A stretch of 64,000 nucleotides of DNA from CBDCYS01 sp965226245 (lineage in GTDB: Bacteria > Acidobacteriota > Terriglobia > Bryobacterales > UBA6623): contig CBDDCL010000015.1 in the NCBI GenBank assembly GCA_965226245.1, forward strand, positions 6,324,001-6,388,000, written 5' to 3'. The notes beneath the pieces are model-generated. The model saw only the letters and a list, made by a program, of their open reading frames with translations. It ran no database searches and had not been told where the DNA came from. Shown here piece by piece: positions 34,719 through 43,354 of this stretch (positions are counted from its first letter, which is position 1; each line of letters starts with the position of its first letter). The position numbers and the translations under genes are program-made.

Positions 34719-36515
34719 CTACTTGCGAAAACTAGCCGAGAGCGTCTTCTTGCGCAGCCGGATCGCGGCCGGGGTCACCTCCACCCACTCATCGTCACGC
34801 ACGAAGTCGATCGCCTGTTCCAGGTTGAGGATATGGGGCGGCACCAGCCGGATGCCTACCTCGGAGTTTGAAGCGCGCATGTTGGTCAGCTTCTTTTCGC
34901 GAACAATATTGACGTTCAAGTCGTCGGGGCGCGCGTTCTCGCCGATGATCATCCCCTCGTAGACCACCGCCGTGGGACGGATAAAAATTTCCCCCCGCTC
35001 TTGCAGGTTGAATATAGCGTAGCCGGTGGCCTTGCCGGCACGATCGCTGACAAGCGAACCCGTCGGCCGAGTGGGAAGCTCTCCCTGCCACTCGATGTAG
35101 CCGGCAAATAGAGAGTTGAGCATCGCCGTTCCCCTGGTGTCGGTGAGAATCTCGCTGCGCAAACCGATCAGCCCGCGCGAGGCGATCTCGAACTCGATCC
35201 GCACGCGGCCCGATCCGTGGTTGACCATCTTGGACGTCTTCGCCTTTCGTGAGCCGAGTTGCTCCATCACGACGCCGACAAATTCCTCCGGACAATCGAC
35301 GGTGAGATGTTCCAGCGGCTCATGCAGCTTACCGTCAATTTTCTTCGTCAGAATCTGAGGCTTTCCGACCATCAGCTCGTAGCCTTCGCGCCGCATCGTC
35401 TCGACCAGAATGGCCAGTTGCAACTCTCCGCGCCCTGATACGCGGAACGAGTCGGGACCGTCGCCGTCAGCGACTTCTATCGAGACGTTGGTCAGCAGTT
35501 CCTTGTCGAGGCGCTCGCGCAAATTTCGTGACGTGACATAACGCCCCTCGCGGCCGGCAAAAGGGGAAGTGTTGACCGCGAAGGTCATCGCGATCGTTGG
35601 CTCGTCGATCTGAACCGGCGGCAGCGGCCGGGGATCTTCCGGGTCGCTTACGGTTTCTCCGATCGTGATGCCTTCCACGCCCGCGATGGCGAGAACATCG
35701 CCCGGACGAGCTTCCGTTTCCTCGACGCGTTTGAGCCCTTCGAAGGAATACATCTTGGTGATGCGGGTTTTCTGGACGGCCCCGTCCAGCTTGCAGATCG
35801 AAACCTCGTCTCCTTGGCGAAGGGTTCCGGAGAAGACCCGGCCAATGGCCATTCGCCCCAAGTATTCGCTGTAGTCGAGATTTGCGACTAGCAGTTGCAG
35901 CGGAGCGCCGGGATCGCCTTCCGGAGAGGGCAGGTGCTCGATGATGGTCTCAAACAAGGGGTGCAGGTCGGAGGAATCGTCGTCCGGGTCGCGCTTGGCG
36001 ACCCCGTCGCGGGCAACGGCGTAGAGCACCGGAAAGTCAAGCTGATCCTCGGCCGCGTCGAGATCAATGAACAGGTCGTAGATCTCGTTGAGAACCTCTT
36101 GGATACGCGCGTCAGGCCGGTCGATCTTGTTGATCACGACGATCGGAGTCAAACGCGCTTCCAGGGCTTTCATCAGCACGTAGCGGGTTTGCGGCAGCGG
36201 CCCCTCGCTGGCATCGACCAGCAGCATCACACCGTCGACCAACTTGAGAGCTCGCTCGACCTCACCGCCGAAATCGGCGTGTCCGGGCGTGTCGACGATG
36301 TTGATCTTCACGCCTCCGTAGCGAACGCCGGTGGTCTTGGCCAGGATCGTGATGCCGCGTTCGCGCTCGATCTCGCCTGAGTCGAGAGCGCGGTCAGTCA
36401 CGTCCTCGCGTTCGCCGAAAATCCCGCTTTGGCGGAACATGGCGTCGACCAGCGTCGTCTTGCCGTGGTCCACGTGGGCGATGATGGCGATGTTTCGAAT
36501 GGACGTGTTGTGCAT
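34719..36515 (-). CDS. typA: Ribosome-associated GTPase TypA/BipA
   Basis: About 598 aa. G1 AHVDHGKTTLVDAMFRQSG, G2/G3 ERERGITILAKTT and DTPGHADFGGEVERAL, G4 NKIDRPDAR; domain II and the C-terminal EF-G-like and TypA-specific domains (LGSRKAKTSKMVNHGSGRVR; GLIGLRSEILTDTRGTAMLN). It assists ribosome assembly and stress growth. Start ATG (MHNTSIRNIAIIAHVD) gives the family N-terminus; a GTG 11 codons upstream is possible. Confidence 0.96.
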   Translation of the reverse strand: MHNTSIRNIAIIAHVDHGKTTLVDAMFRQSGIFGEREDVTDRALDSGEIERERGITILAKTTGVRYGGVKINIVDTPGHADFGGEVERALKLVDGVMLLVDASEGPLPQTRYVLMKALEARLTPIVVINKIDRPDARIQEVLNEIYDLFIDLDAAEDQLDFPVLYAVARDGVAKRDPDDDSSDLHPLFETIIEHLPSPEGDPGAPLQLLVANLDYSEYLGRMAIGRVFSGTLRQGDEVSICKLDGAVQKTRITKMYSFEGLKRVEETEARPGDVLAIAGVEGITIGETVSDPEDPRPLPPVQIDEPTIAMTFAVNTSPFAGREGRYVTSRNLRERLDKELLTNVSIEVADGDGPDSFRVSGRGELQLAILVETMRREGYELMVGKPQILTKKIDGKLHEPLEHLTVDCPEEFVGVVMEQLGSRKAKTSKMVNHGSGRVRIEFEIASRGLIGLRSEILTDTRGTAMLNSLFAGYIEWQGELPTRPTGSLVSDRAGKATGYAIFNLQERGEIFIRPTAVVYEGMIIGENARPDDLNVNIVREKKLTNMRASNSEVGIRLVPPHILNLEQAIDFVRDDEWVEVTPAAIRLRKKTLSASFRK

Positions 36516-36710
36516 GAGAGTCGGGAGGGTTCTCGCGCCGCTCGTCACAGCCTCTGACTGCGGCGATTCCCGGGAATAGAGATGAATCTGGGTGCTGCGG
36601 GCGATGATTTAGCCCGTAAGAGCGGGGACGGGCTCGACGCCGCGGCAGCGACCCGATGACAGGCTCACTACTCGTAGTGTAGCGGTTCTTTGATTTGGGC
36701 TATTTGGCTG
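36516..36710. other. Intergenic, no feature seen
   Basis: Leader of typA and 3' side of the cytochrome gene. Confidence 0.3.
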
Positions 36711-37328
36711 CTAGGGGCGAATCGTCGACGGATCATCATGGATGAAGCGGTACTGGATGTGGCAGTCGTTGCAGGCGTTGTAGATCCGCTCGCCGGAGTC
36801 GAACACGGCTTTCGTGTCTTGCGCCTCCGCGGCTTTCAGAGCAATCTCGCCGGCGTCGATCAGTTCGCGGGCCCGCTCCATCCAGGGGCCCGAATCCTTG
36901 GCGCGGCCTTCCATCATGAGCAGGTTACCGGCCTCGGTGAGTATCGTGGCGCTGCTCTGAACGGCAACCCACTCCTCCTCGCTCCGCGGGTAAATCTCTT
37001 CGGTTCCCTCGTAGGAGATGATCGTCCCGACCGATTCCCAGACGACCTCGGCGGAGGGAAAGATCACATCATGCATGACCTCATGAAGGCTCACGACCGG
37101 TTTGAACGGGGGCTGTGCGGACGCCGGCTCACCCGGCTCACTCTGGCCGCAACCGCCCATGAGTACCGCAACGACGATCAAGGTTGCGGAAAAGACGAAC
37201 CTCCCGATTCTAGAGCTTTCCTTGCAACGTGCATCTTCGGTGACCTGGCATTGTGCCGAACTTTTCTGCCCCATCCCGGATGATTCAACGGGTTGGTCTG
37301 AGAGTGAATGGTCCACAGTATAGCCCAT
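36711..37328 (-). CDS. Haem c-binding lipoprotein
   Basis: 205 aa. The start has AGGAGA 4 nt upstream. A long polar N-terminus leads to a hydrophobic stretch with lipobox L-M-G-G-C60. The mature protein is helical (VSLHEVMHDVIFPSAEVVWE; WMERARELIDAGEIALKAAE) and ends with one haem site C186-N-D-C189-H190 in ACNDCHIQYRF, the arrangement of four-helix cytochrome c' like proteins. Anchored outside the inner membrane; may accept electrons from exported dehydrogenases. Confidence 0.75.
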   Translation of the reverse strand: MGYTVDHSLSDQPVESSGMGQKSSAQCQVTEDARCKESSRIGRFVFSATLIVVAVLMGGCGQSEPGEPASAQPPFKPVVSLHEVMHDVIFPSAEVVWESVGTIISYEGTEEIYPRSEEEWVAVQSSATILTEAGNLLMMEGRAKDSGPWMERARELIDAGEIALKAAEAQDTKAVFDSGERIYNACNDCHIQYRFIHDDPSTIRP

Positions 37329-37502
37329 GGTGTCTCCTGTCGACAGCTAGCTAGTGTCTGGCGCTCGATTTGGGGACATTCGCAGCAGGTGAGAAAACCG
37401 CGGGAGGTCCCTTTCAGTCCCTTTACCACAGTGTAGCGGTGTAGGATGTGTCAGTGGCAGGCCGCACTTTTTTGAAAATGCGGCGCTGCTGACCGCATCA
37501 TG
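37329..37502. other. Leader region, no gene
   Basis: Contains TGTAGCGGTGTAGGATGTGT; no assignable signal. Confidence 0.3.
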
Positions 37503-37680
37503 TCAGCGCCGCGGCGAATCTGAGGAATGGAGGCTCTCCTTCGCCCCCTCCTTGGCGGCTTTCTCTTCAGCGCGAGCTCCTCCGAGGATCAGCTCGACTG
37601 CCCTGTTGCCCTCGTGGCAGGCATATTCATAGATCTGATAGTCGTCATCGCGGCTCAAGGGCATAGCCACTTTCCAGGGC
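37503..37680 (-). pseudogene. C-terminal fragment of an exported acidobacterial protein
   Basis: Minus-strand frame reads PWKVAMPLSRDDDYQIYEYACHE (shortened here) then GNRAVELILGGARAEEKAA and stop. The 'PW.V..P..RD..Y.IYEYACHEGN' block is a recurrent C-terminus in acidobacterial exported proteins (remembered pattern). The upstream part is gone; a family A repeat starts right at the break. Confidence 0.6.
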
Positions 37681-37686
37681 CGGGAA

Positions 37687-37794
37687 CGCGCCGCTTGGCG
37701 AGCGGAGGCGTATTTGACAGTACGGTGAGCACGGCGAGCAAGCGTAACGAAGTAATGGCGGGCCTATCGTCCGCTTCGACCGTCAGCCGGTGAC
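37687..37794 (+). repeat. Repeat family A, copy 3 (truncated)
   Basis: Matches copy 4 from CGCCGCTTGGCGAGCGGAGG to ACCGTCAGCCGGTGA; the first ~75 bp and left inverted end are missing. It is bounded by the gene fragment on one side and family B on the other. Confidence 0.8.
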
Positions 37795-37990
37795 CGATTG
37801 TGGCAGGAAATTTCAGACGGCCGGACAGAGCCGCGGACGGAAGTCCGCGGACGGGGCGTAGGAGAACAACCGCATGCTTACGCCTCTGCAGCAAAGCTCT
37901 GTGAGGCGTTCGTTCGTTGCTGCCCGATACAAGAGCACGTGCCATGGAACCAAAACCCTCCGCGCGGAACTGCTAACTGAACAGTATTGT
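37795..37990 (+). repeat. Repeat family B, copy 2 (long form)
   Basis: Starts CGATTGTGGCAGGAAATTTC, includes GCGGACGGAAGTCCGCGG and an extension through GAGGCGTTCGTTCGTTGCTG to CTAACTGAACAGTATTG. The long form recurs inverted at 42222-42492. Confidence 0.8.
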
Positions 37991-37997
37991 GGCTAAA

Positions 37998-38426
37998 TCA
38001 CTGTAGCGGGTTGACGTGCCGAACACCCGGAAACCTGCCAAAGTCGTGATCGGCGGAGTAGATATCGCAGCCGTGCTCCAAGGCAAGCGCCGCAACGTGA
38101 GCATCGGAAGTCAGATTGCCGGCGGTTCCCGTCGAGCGAAGGAGATTCCGAAGAATGGGCCAGTGATTCGTGCCCGGCCCAACCAGTTCCGCGTTGGGCC
38201 GGTCGAGCCAAGAATCCACAAAATCCATGGCGGCTTCCGGTGTAATCGGCCTTTGCACCGCTCGGGAGTTGGTCGTCACGCGGAGGAAAGCCAGAACGAC
38301 GATCCAGGGTAGTCCGACGCGTTCGGCGCCTGAAAACAACCCCTCGATGCAGCGCTTGGCCTCGGAATGGTGCGGGGAATCCGAATCAATCGCGTAGATC
38401 AGCAAGTTGGCGTCGACCAGGATCAT
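37998..38426 (-). CDS. vapC: PIN-domain ribonuclease toxin, VapC type
   Basis: 142 aa. MILVDANLLIYAIDSDSP gives the first PIN Asp (D5); LTSDAHVAALALEHGCDIYS then ADHDFGRFPGVRHVNPL gives the later acidic pair. It overlaps vapB by 4 nt (ATGA), the usual antitoxin-first order. It would cut tRNA or rRNA when released from VapB. Confidence 0.85.
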   Translation of the reverse strand: MILVDANLLIYAIDSDSPHHSEAKRCIEGLFSGAERVGLPWIVVLAFLRVTTNSRAVQRPITPEAAMDFVDSWLDRPNAELVGPGTNHWPILRNLLRSTGTAGNLTSDAHVAALALEHGCDIYSADHDFGRFPGVRHVNPLQ

Positions 38427-38692
38427 TTGCGCCGGCGGAGTTTTGCCGCTATTTCCTGATCCGCGAGCTCGTCGGCAAGACGCAACGCCTTGTCGAGATC
38501 GACGCCTTCCCGCGGACCGCCTAACGAAACCGGCTGGAGGCGGTAAGGCTTGGCGCGCCGCGGCTCTTTCCGCGCTCGCAGACCCGCCTGCAGCGTCTCG
38601 TTGACAACCCGTTTGAAGGGTATTCCTGACTCAGCGGCCAGCCGTTTTAGCTTGTTGCCGATGTCGTCGTCAAGAGTCAATGTGCTTCGCAT
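38423..38692 (-). CDS. vapB: Ribbon-helix-helix antitoxin, VapB type
   Basis: 89 aa. MRSTLTLDDDIGNKLKRLAA then ESGIPFKRVVNETLQAGLRA is an N-terminal RHH DNA-binding fold; the C-terminal ALRLADELADQEIAAKLRR would wrap the toxin. It should bind its own promoter as the VapBC complex. Confidence 0.82.
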   Translation of the reverse strand: MRSTLTLDDDIGNKLKRLAAESGIPFKRVVNETLQAGLRARKEPRRAKPYRLQPVSLGGPREGVDLDKALRLADELADQEIAAKLRRRK

Positions 38693-38810
38693 AGCGTCAT
38701 CTTAGCATATTTCTGTAAACATAAAATCATCAACAGAGGCATGGTGAAGGGTGTCCACGAAGGTTGAACAAGGATTTCCAGGGTTTAAGCCTGGGCTAAC
38801 CCGGGCTAAC

Positions 38811-38910
38811 CCCAATACTGTCCACTTAGTATCCGTATAGTCAAATCGTTCCCGATTGTGGCAGGAAATTTCAAACGGCCGGACAGAGGCGCGGACGGAA
38901 GTCCGTGCTC
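38811..38910 (+). repeat. Repeat family B, copy 3
   Basis: CCAATACTGTCCACTTAGTA leads into GTATAGTCAAATCGTTCCCG, GGCAGGAAATTTCAAACGGC and GCGGACGGAAGTCCG, as in the other B copies. Confidence 0.8.
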
Positions 38911-38937
38911 CGGAGCTTCTACATTTCTGCGGTACGA

Positions 38938-38986
38938 CGTGGCGCACGCATTCTTGCGTGCCGTGTCGCCATTCTTGGCGACATTA
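38938..38986 (-). repeat. Repeat family H, copy 2
   Basis: Reverse complement of the double hairpin at 8731-8777. A third palindrome, GGACCGGCTctcaGCCGGTCC, follows at ~38990. Confidence 0.7.
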
Positions 38987-39241
38987 GTAGGGACCGGCTC
39001 TCAGCCGGTCCTAGCGCGGGCGCAACCTCATCAATGAGCCAAGGACCAGACTTGACGTCTGCCAGGCATGGAACCGGACGGGGTTGGAACGACTTGATCT
39101 GGAGAGATCGGGACCTTAGCCCGCTCGCGACGGCGCACCTTCCAACAAGGGGATTCCCCGGGCACGGGGTGACCGGTAGACGAAAGGCGATATCTCACCA
39201 GGTATTCGCGGACAAGCGCTATGTAGTTCGTTTCGGGAGGC
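38987..39241. other. Intergenic, no gene seen
   Basis: Convergent side of the kinase gene. Short palindromes only. Confidence 0.35.
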
Positions 39242-42010
39242 TTAGTTCTGCTCGCGGTCGCGGAACTCCTCGTACCAGTTCATCACCACGCGGATCGACA
39301 GTTCGGGGGCGTCCGCGCCCTCTCCCACCGGCTCGGCCAAGATGAACCGCTGGCCGTCAGCCGAGACGTCGTAGGGGGCGTAGTTACCGCCCGGCAGCAA
39401 ACCCGTGTGCTCAAACAGGCGGGTCGCCGAGCCTACCGAAAAGCTCGAACCGCTCGATACGGAAACGGCCAGCAAGGTCTGCCTCTCAACATAGAACAGC
39501 TCTTTGCCGTCCCGGCTCCAGCGCACTTGCGTCCCGCCGTTGCTCGACACCGTTACCTTGCGGCCGCCCTCGGGAAAGGGTTGGACATAGACTTCGTTTT
39601 GACCCGACTCGTCCGACACGTAGGCGACATAGCGGCCGTCGGGTGAGAATCTTGGCACGACCTCGCCGAACGGTGTCTGCAAAAACGGGTGCGGCTCCCA
39701 ACCGCTGCCGTCTTCGCTGCGCTCCAGGTACCACAGGTCAGCCCCGGTTTCCGGATCGTATAGGTGGTAGAGGAGATACTTGCCATCCCAGGACCAGTCG
39801 GATAGCAACTCACGGCGGGGCGTGGCAGCCAGCACCTGCTCCTCTCCACTGCCATCGGCTTGGCGTAGGAAGATGCCCCCGTTGCCCGCCCGATCGGAAC
39901 TGAACGCCACCTCGTCTCCGGCAGGCGACCAAACCGGCCGACGATCACTCTCCGAGGCGCTGCTCAAGCGAGTCCTCACCCCGCGGGCAATGTCGTACAC
40001 CCACACGTCTTCATTCGAGCCCTCCGTTGCCGTCACAGCCACGAGGCTTCCATCCGGGGAGAGCGCGGGGGAACCGATCGCCTCCTGAACTGGGCCGATC
40101 TCACCGGTTTTCTCGCCGCGACGGTCGAGCCAAACCAGTTGCTGCTGCCCCGAGCCGGAACTGTCGAGGTAAACCAGCGTTTGATCGGCCGCAACCGTGG
40201 GGCCACGGCTGTTCTGGGAGATGGGGAAGGCCTCACCGCTAGCCCTCAAGGTGTCCAGAGAAAAAGGCAGAGCCCAAAGATCGTAGGTTAGCAAGGCAGA
40301 TTGGTACACAAGATGGCCGCTGGGCGAATAGAACGGAAATGCGCCGGGTCCCAGAAGCTCTTTCTGCCCGGTCTCGAGGTTCTGAACCATCATGGTCTGC
40401 TCGGTCGGAGACCCGAAATCAAACACCAGGACACGGGCCCCGGCTTCGGACGGCAAGAAATGGGGATCGCCGATTCCTCCCGTCGGCCCTCCCGGCGACC
40501 CCTCGGGCTCCTGCGGCGAGATCAGCAGGTTGGGAGTCCCCCCGCGGGCGGGAACTTCGTAGAGCAGTAAGCCGGAGCTGAAGACGATCACCTCGCCGTC
40601 GGGGCTCCAGGTTCCCCCAAAAATCGTGCCGGGCAGCTCGCAAAGCCGGATGGCGAGGCCGCCCTGAACCGAGACCTTCTTGAGTTCCTCAGCGGCTGCA
40701 AATCCGATGAAATCACTGTCGGGCGACCAGAACGGATTGACGGCTCCTTCGGTACCGTCAATCGCCCGCGGTTGCCGCTGATCGAGATCCTGGACCCACA
40801 GCTTCCCCTCCGATCCCGCGGTGATGAAGGCGATGTGCTCGCCGTTGGGTGAGATAGCGACATTGGTACGGTAGGTGGTAGGCGCGACAGCTTCCGGCGG
40901 CGTAAAGGCAAATCGGCGCAGGGGGGCTTCCGGAGGCGTCTCGCGGAAATGAACGAGTGAGACGGCGAGCAAAGCAATAGCGGTGACGGCGAGCAGCCCC
41001 TGATGGAGTCGCAGCTTCCGCTTTGAAACCGCCACCTCAGACGGGGCTACCGGGACCGCCGGGTCTTGTAGGGGCGCAGCGTGCTGCGCCCAGGAAGCCT
41101 CAACTGCATGAGACGGTGCGGACACAGCACGCTGTGCCCCTACATCACTCGGCGCAGCGCCAGGGTGGGTGCGCAAGCTAGTCGATTTACCCGATGCCAG
41201 CTGCTTGCTCAGGCTTTTCAGGTCGACGATCATCTCCTCGACGTGCTGATAGCGCTCGCCCGCATCCTTGGACATCGCCTTACTGACAATGCGGTCTAGT
41301 TCGGTGGGGACGCCCACTCGCAAGGCCGTGATCGGCTCCGGGTCTTCGCTGCCGATGGCATAGAGGACGGCCTCTTGGCGCTCCCCTTCAAACGGCAACC
41401 GCCCGGTGACCATTTCGTAGATCACGACCCCCAGCGACCAGATATCCGTGCGCCGGTCCGTCGGCAGGCGTTGCGCCTGCTCAGGGGACATGTAGGCGGG
41501 AGTGCCCAACATCGTCGTTGTCTTCGTGAGTCTGGAGCGATCAGCCAACTGCGCCAGACCGAAGTCCATGATCTTGACCTGGCCTTCCGCGGTCAGCATC
41601 AGGTTGGCCGGTTTGATATCGCGGTGGACAACCTCGTTCTGGTGCGCCGCTTTGAGACCTTGTGCTGTCTGAATGGCAATGTCCAAGGCTTCGTCAAGCT
41701 TGAGCGGGCGCTCGGCGATCTTGTCCTTCAGCGTTTGGCCTTCGAGGTAGGCCATGGCCAGGAACATTTGCCCGTCAACCTCGTCGATTTCGTAGATAGG
41801 GCAAATGTTCTGGTGATCCAGGCGTGCGGCTGCCTTCGCTTCCCGAACGAAGCGGGCCTTGTGTTCGGGGTCTTCGATGGCGTGCGGGGCCAGGAACTTC
41901 AGTGCGACGGGCCGTTCGAGCTTCGTATCGGTGGCCTTATAGACGACACCCATCCCGCCTTCACCGACCTTGGTGAGGATTTTGTAATGGGAGATGGTGC
42001 GGTCTATCAC
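39242..42010 (-). CDS. Membrane Ser/Thr protein kinase with C-terminal WD40-like (PD40/TolB) propeller
   Basis: 922 aa. Kinase domain ~9-270: GEGGMGVVYKATDTKLE, Lys38 in VALKFL, HRDIKPANLM with Asp131, DFG at Asp149, GTPAYMSPEQAQ activation segment, WSLGVVIYEMVTGRLPF. Linker ~275-330, one membrane span (LLAVTAIALLAVSLVHF), then an extracytoplasmic six-bladed propeller with repeated 'WSPDS', 'FSPDGRYVAYVSDESGQNEV' and 'WSRDGKELFYV' blades. It should transmit an external signal to cytoplasmic phosphorylation. A palindromic element of 78 bp lies in frame in the linker. The activation segment has Thr residues (LTKTTTMLGTP). Confidence 0.95.
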   Translation of the reverse strand: MIDRTISHYKILTKVGEGGMGVVYKATDTKLERPVALKFLAPHAIEDPEHKARFVREAKAAARLDHQNICPIYEIDEVDGQMFLAMAYLEGQTLKDKIAERPLKLDEALDIAIQTAQGLKAAHQNEVVHRDIKPANLMLTAEGQVKIMDFGLAQLADRSRLTKTTTMLGTPAYMSPEQAQRLPTDRRTDIWSLGVVIYEMVTGRLPFEGERQEAVLYAIGSEDPEPITALRVGVPTELDRIVSKAMSKDAGERYQHVEEMIVDLKSLSKQLASGKSTSLRTHPGAAPSDVGAQRAVSAPSHAVEASWAQHAAPLQDPAVPVAPSEVAVSKRKLRLHQGLLAVTAIALLAVSLVHFRETPPEAPLRRFAFTPPEAVAPTTYRTNVAISPNGEHIAFITAGSEGKLWVQDLDQRQPRAIDGTEGAVNPFWSPDSDFIGFAAAEELKKVSVQGGLAIRLCELPGTIFGGTWSPDGEVIVFSSGLLLYEVPARGGTPNLLISPQEPEGSPGGPTGGIGDPHFLPSEAGARVLVFDFGSPTEQTMMVQNLETGQKELLGPGAFPFYSPSGHLVYQSALLTYDLWALPFSLDTLRASGEAFPISQNSRGPTVAADQTLVYLDSSGSGQQQLVWLDRRGEKTGEIGPVQEAIGSPALSPDGSLVAVTATEGSNEDVWVYDIARGVRTRLSSASESDRRPVWSPAGDEVAFSSDRAGNGGIFLRQADGSGEEQVLAATPRRELLSDWSWDGKYLLYHLYDPETGADLWYLERSEDGSGWEPHPFLQTPFGEVVPRFSPDGRYVAYVSDESGQNEVYVQPFPEGGRKVTVSSNGGTQVRWSRDGKELFYVERQTLLAVSVSSGSSFSVGSATRLFEHTGLLPGGNYAPYDVSADGQRFILAEPVGEGADAPELSIRVVMNWYEEFRDREQN
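41067..41144. repeat. Repeat family I, palindromic element inside the kinase coding sequence
   Basis: Inverted ends TGTAGGGGCGCAGCGTGCTG and CAGCACGCTGTGCCCCTACA frame a short centre; total 78 bp, a multiple of three, so the kinase frame is kept. It encodes roughly residues 290-315 of the linker (AQRAVSAPSHAVEASWAQHA). Confidence 0.85.
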
Positions 42011-42221
42011 GGCGGTCCGGTTGTACCGTGGTTCAGATAACTATGGTAACAAGCCTGCGGTTGAGCTATCCGTCTATAAACATGCTAAGCCACCTGATCC
42101 AACTCGATTTTCCCTGTTCGGCCGTCGCGGAGCGGCGACCGGCGGTTCCTAATTTTCAGCGCCGCCCCAAGACCGGCTGCTACGAGGCCGGTCCGGCGAA
42201 GGGCCGTTGCATACTGTCCTT
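42011..42221. other. Upstream region of the kinase
   Basis: No gene; promoter not evident. CGTCGCGGAGCGGCGACC is a palindrome. Confidence 0.35.
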
Positions 42222-42492
42222 CGGGGTAAGGGGCAATGCTGTTCAGTTAGTAGTTCCGCGCGGAGGGTTTTGGTTCAATGGCACACGTGCTCTCGTATCG
42301 GGCAGCAACGAACGAACGCCTCACAGAGCTTCGTTTCAGAGGCGTAAGCACGCGGTTGTTCTGCTGCACCCGTCCGCGGACTTCCGTCCGCGGCTCTGTC
42401 CGGCCCGTCTGAAATTTCCTGCCACAATCGGAAATGATTTGACTATACGGATACTAAGTGGACAGTATCGGGGTAAGGGGCAATGCTGTTCA
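42222..42492 (-). repeat. Repeat family B, copy 4 (long form, inverted) flanked by 24-bp direct repeats
   Basis: The same 24 bp, beginning CGGGGTAAGGGGCAATGCTG, stand at 42222-42245 and 42469-42492. Between them lies the reverse complement of the long B form, with GAACGAACGCCTCACAGAGC and CGCGGACTTCCGTCCGCG. Confidence 0.85.
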
Positions 42493-42505
42493 CTGAGAGC
42501 CGTCG

Positions 42506-42604
42506 AGCCACGTTCACGTGGCTTGGTTTCCTTTTAGGCCGGTCCTTTTAGGGCCGGTTGACCAGCCCTCCCGAAGTTGTTTCGTCAGCCCGTTTCAACG
42601 GGCT
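42506..42604 (+). repeat. Repeat family D, copy 2 (three hairpins)
   Basis: AGCCACGTTCACGTGGCT, GGCCGGTCCTTTTAGGGCCG, AGCCCGTTTCAACGGGCT in this order. Nearly identical to copy 3 (54480-54577). Confidence 0.88.
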
Positions 42605-43131
42605 TTCATTGCGGTGCATGGGACTGCAAAAGCCAACGGAGCCGCCGGGAACAGGCCGCTTTGCCCGAGTCAGAGCCCAGAACGCCAGTGACGGGTCAAC
42701 TCATCTCGGTTTCCGCGATTCCCCTGTTCGCTGTGCAGGAGGGCAGTTTTCGCTGCCCGCTCAGCCTCTTCAGTATCGCCACTCGAATCCTTTCTCATAC
42801 CCCATTGTGGCCAAAGCCCATGGGTCAGTCACGTTCGTTCAAAAAAGTTTTTCCTTAAGATTCAATAACTTAGCTACCCCTCCCAGTTGCAATTCTCCCT
42901 AGAGGGTTTATTCTGGTGGTGAGAGTCTGTTTCAGGCGGGCGACCGTTCTGAGAGGAACTTCAAACCTTAGCCATTTCCCGGTGGCTTGCCGGGCGTGGC
43001 CCTCGATGCTGCTGGAATCGGAGACCTGCAAGCACGTGGCCAGGTCGGCCTGGAGCGTCGTCGGAGGATAGCCCGCAAGGAAAACCGGATTCCACAAGAT
43101 CAAGATATAGTGAAAAATCACAAAAACCCTA
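42605..43131. other. Gene-free upstream region of the sigma factor
   Basis: No gene; A/T-rich around 42840-42900 (AAAAAAGTTTTTCC). Confidence 0.4.
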
Positions 43132-43160
43132 TTGACCAGCACCAGGAAGTGGTGTATAAT
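43132..43160 (+). promoter_or_regulatory. Near-consensus sigma-70 promoter for the sigma factor gene
   Basis: TTGACC, 17 bp, TATAAT. The predicted transcript would have a leader of ~190 nt before the sigma factor start. Confidence 0.8.
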
Positions 43161-43354
43161 CTAACTACGGCATGGTGTCTTCCTCTGCGCTCTGTCGCTC
43201 CCAGAGGCGGCTCCCAGTAGGCCTTGCTAATCAATAGCGCCGAACCGCCGATCAAGAAGAGGAAGGCGCGGCATCAGGCTGAGTTGTGGTCTCAAGCACA
43301 AGAATTAGTAACGATTGGGCAGCTTCGAGCATCTAATGATAGAAGCTGTGCGCA

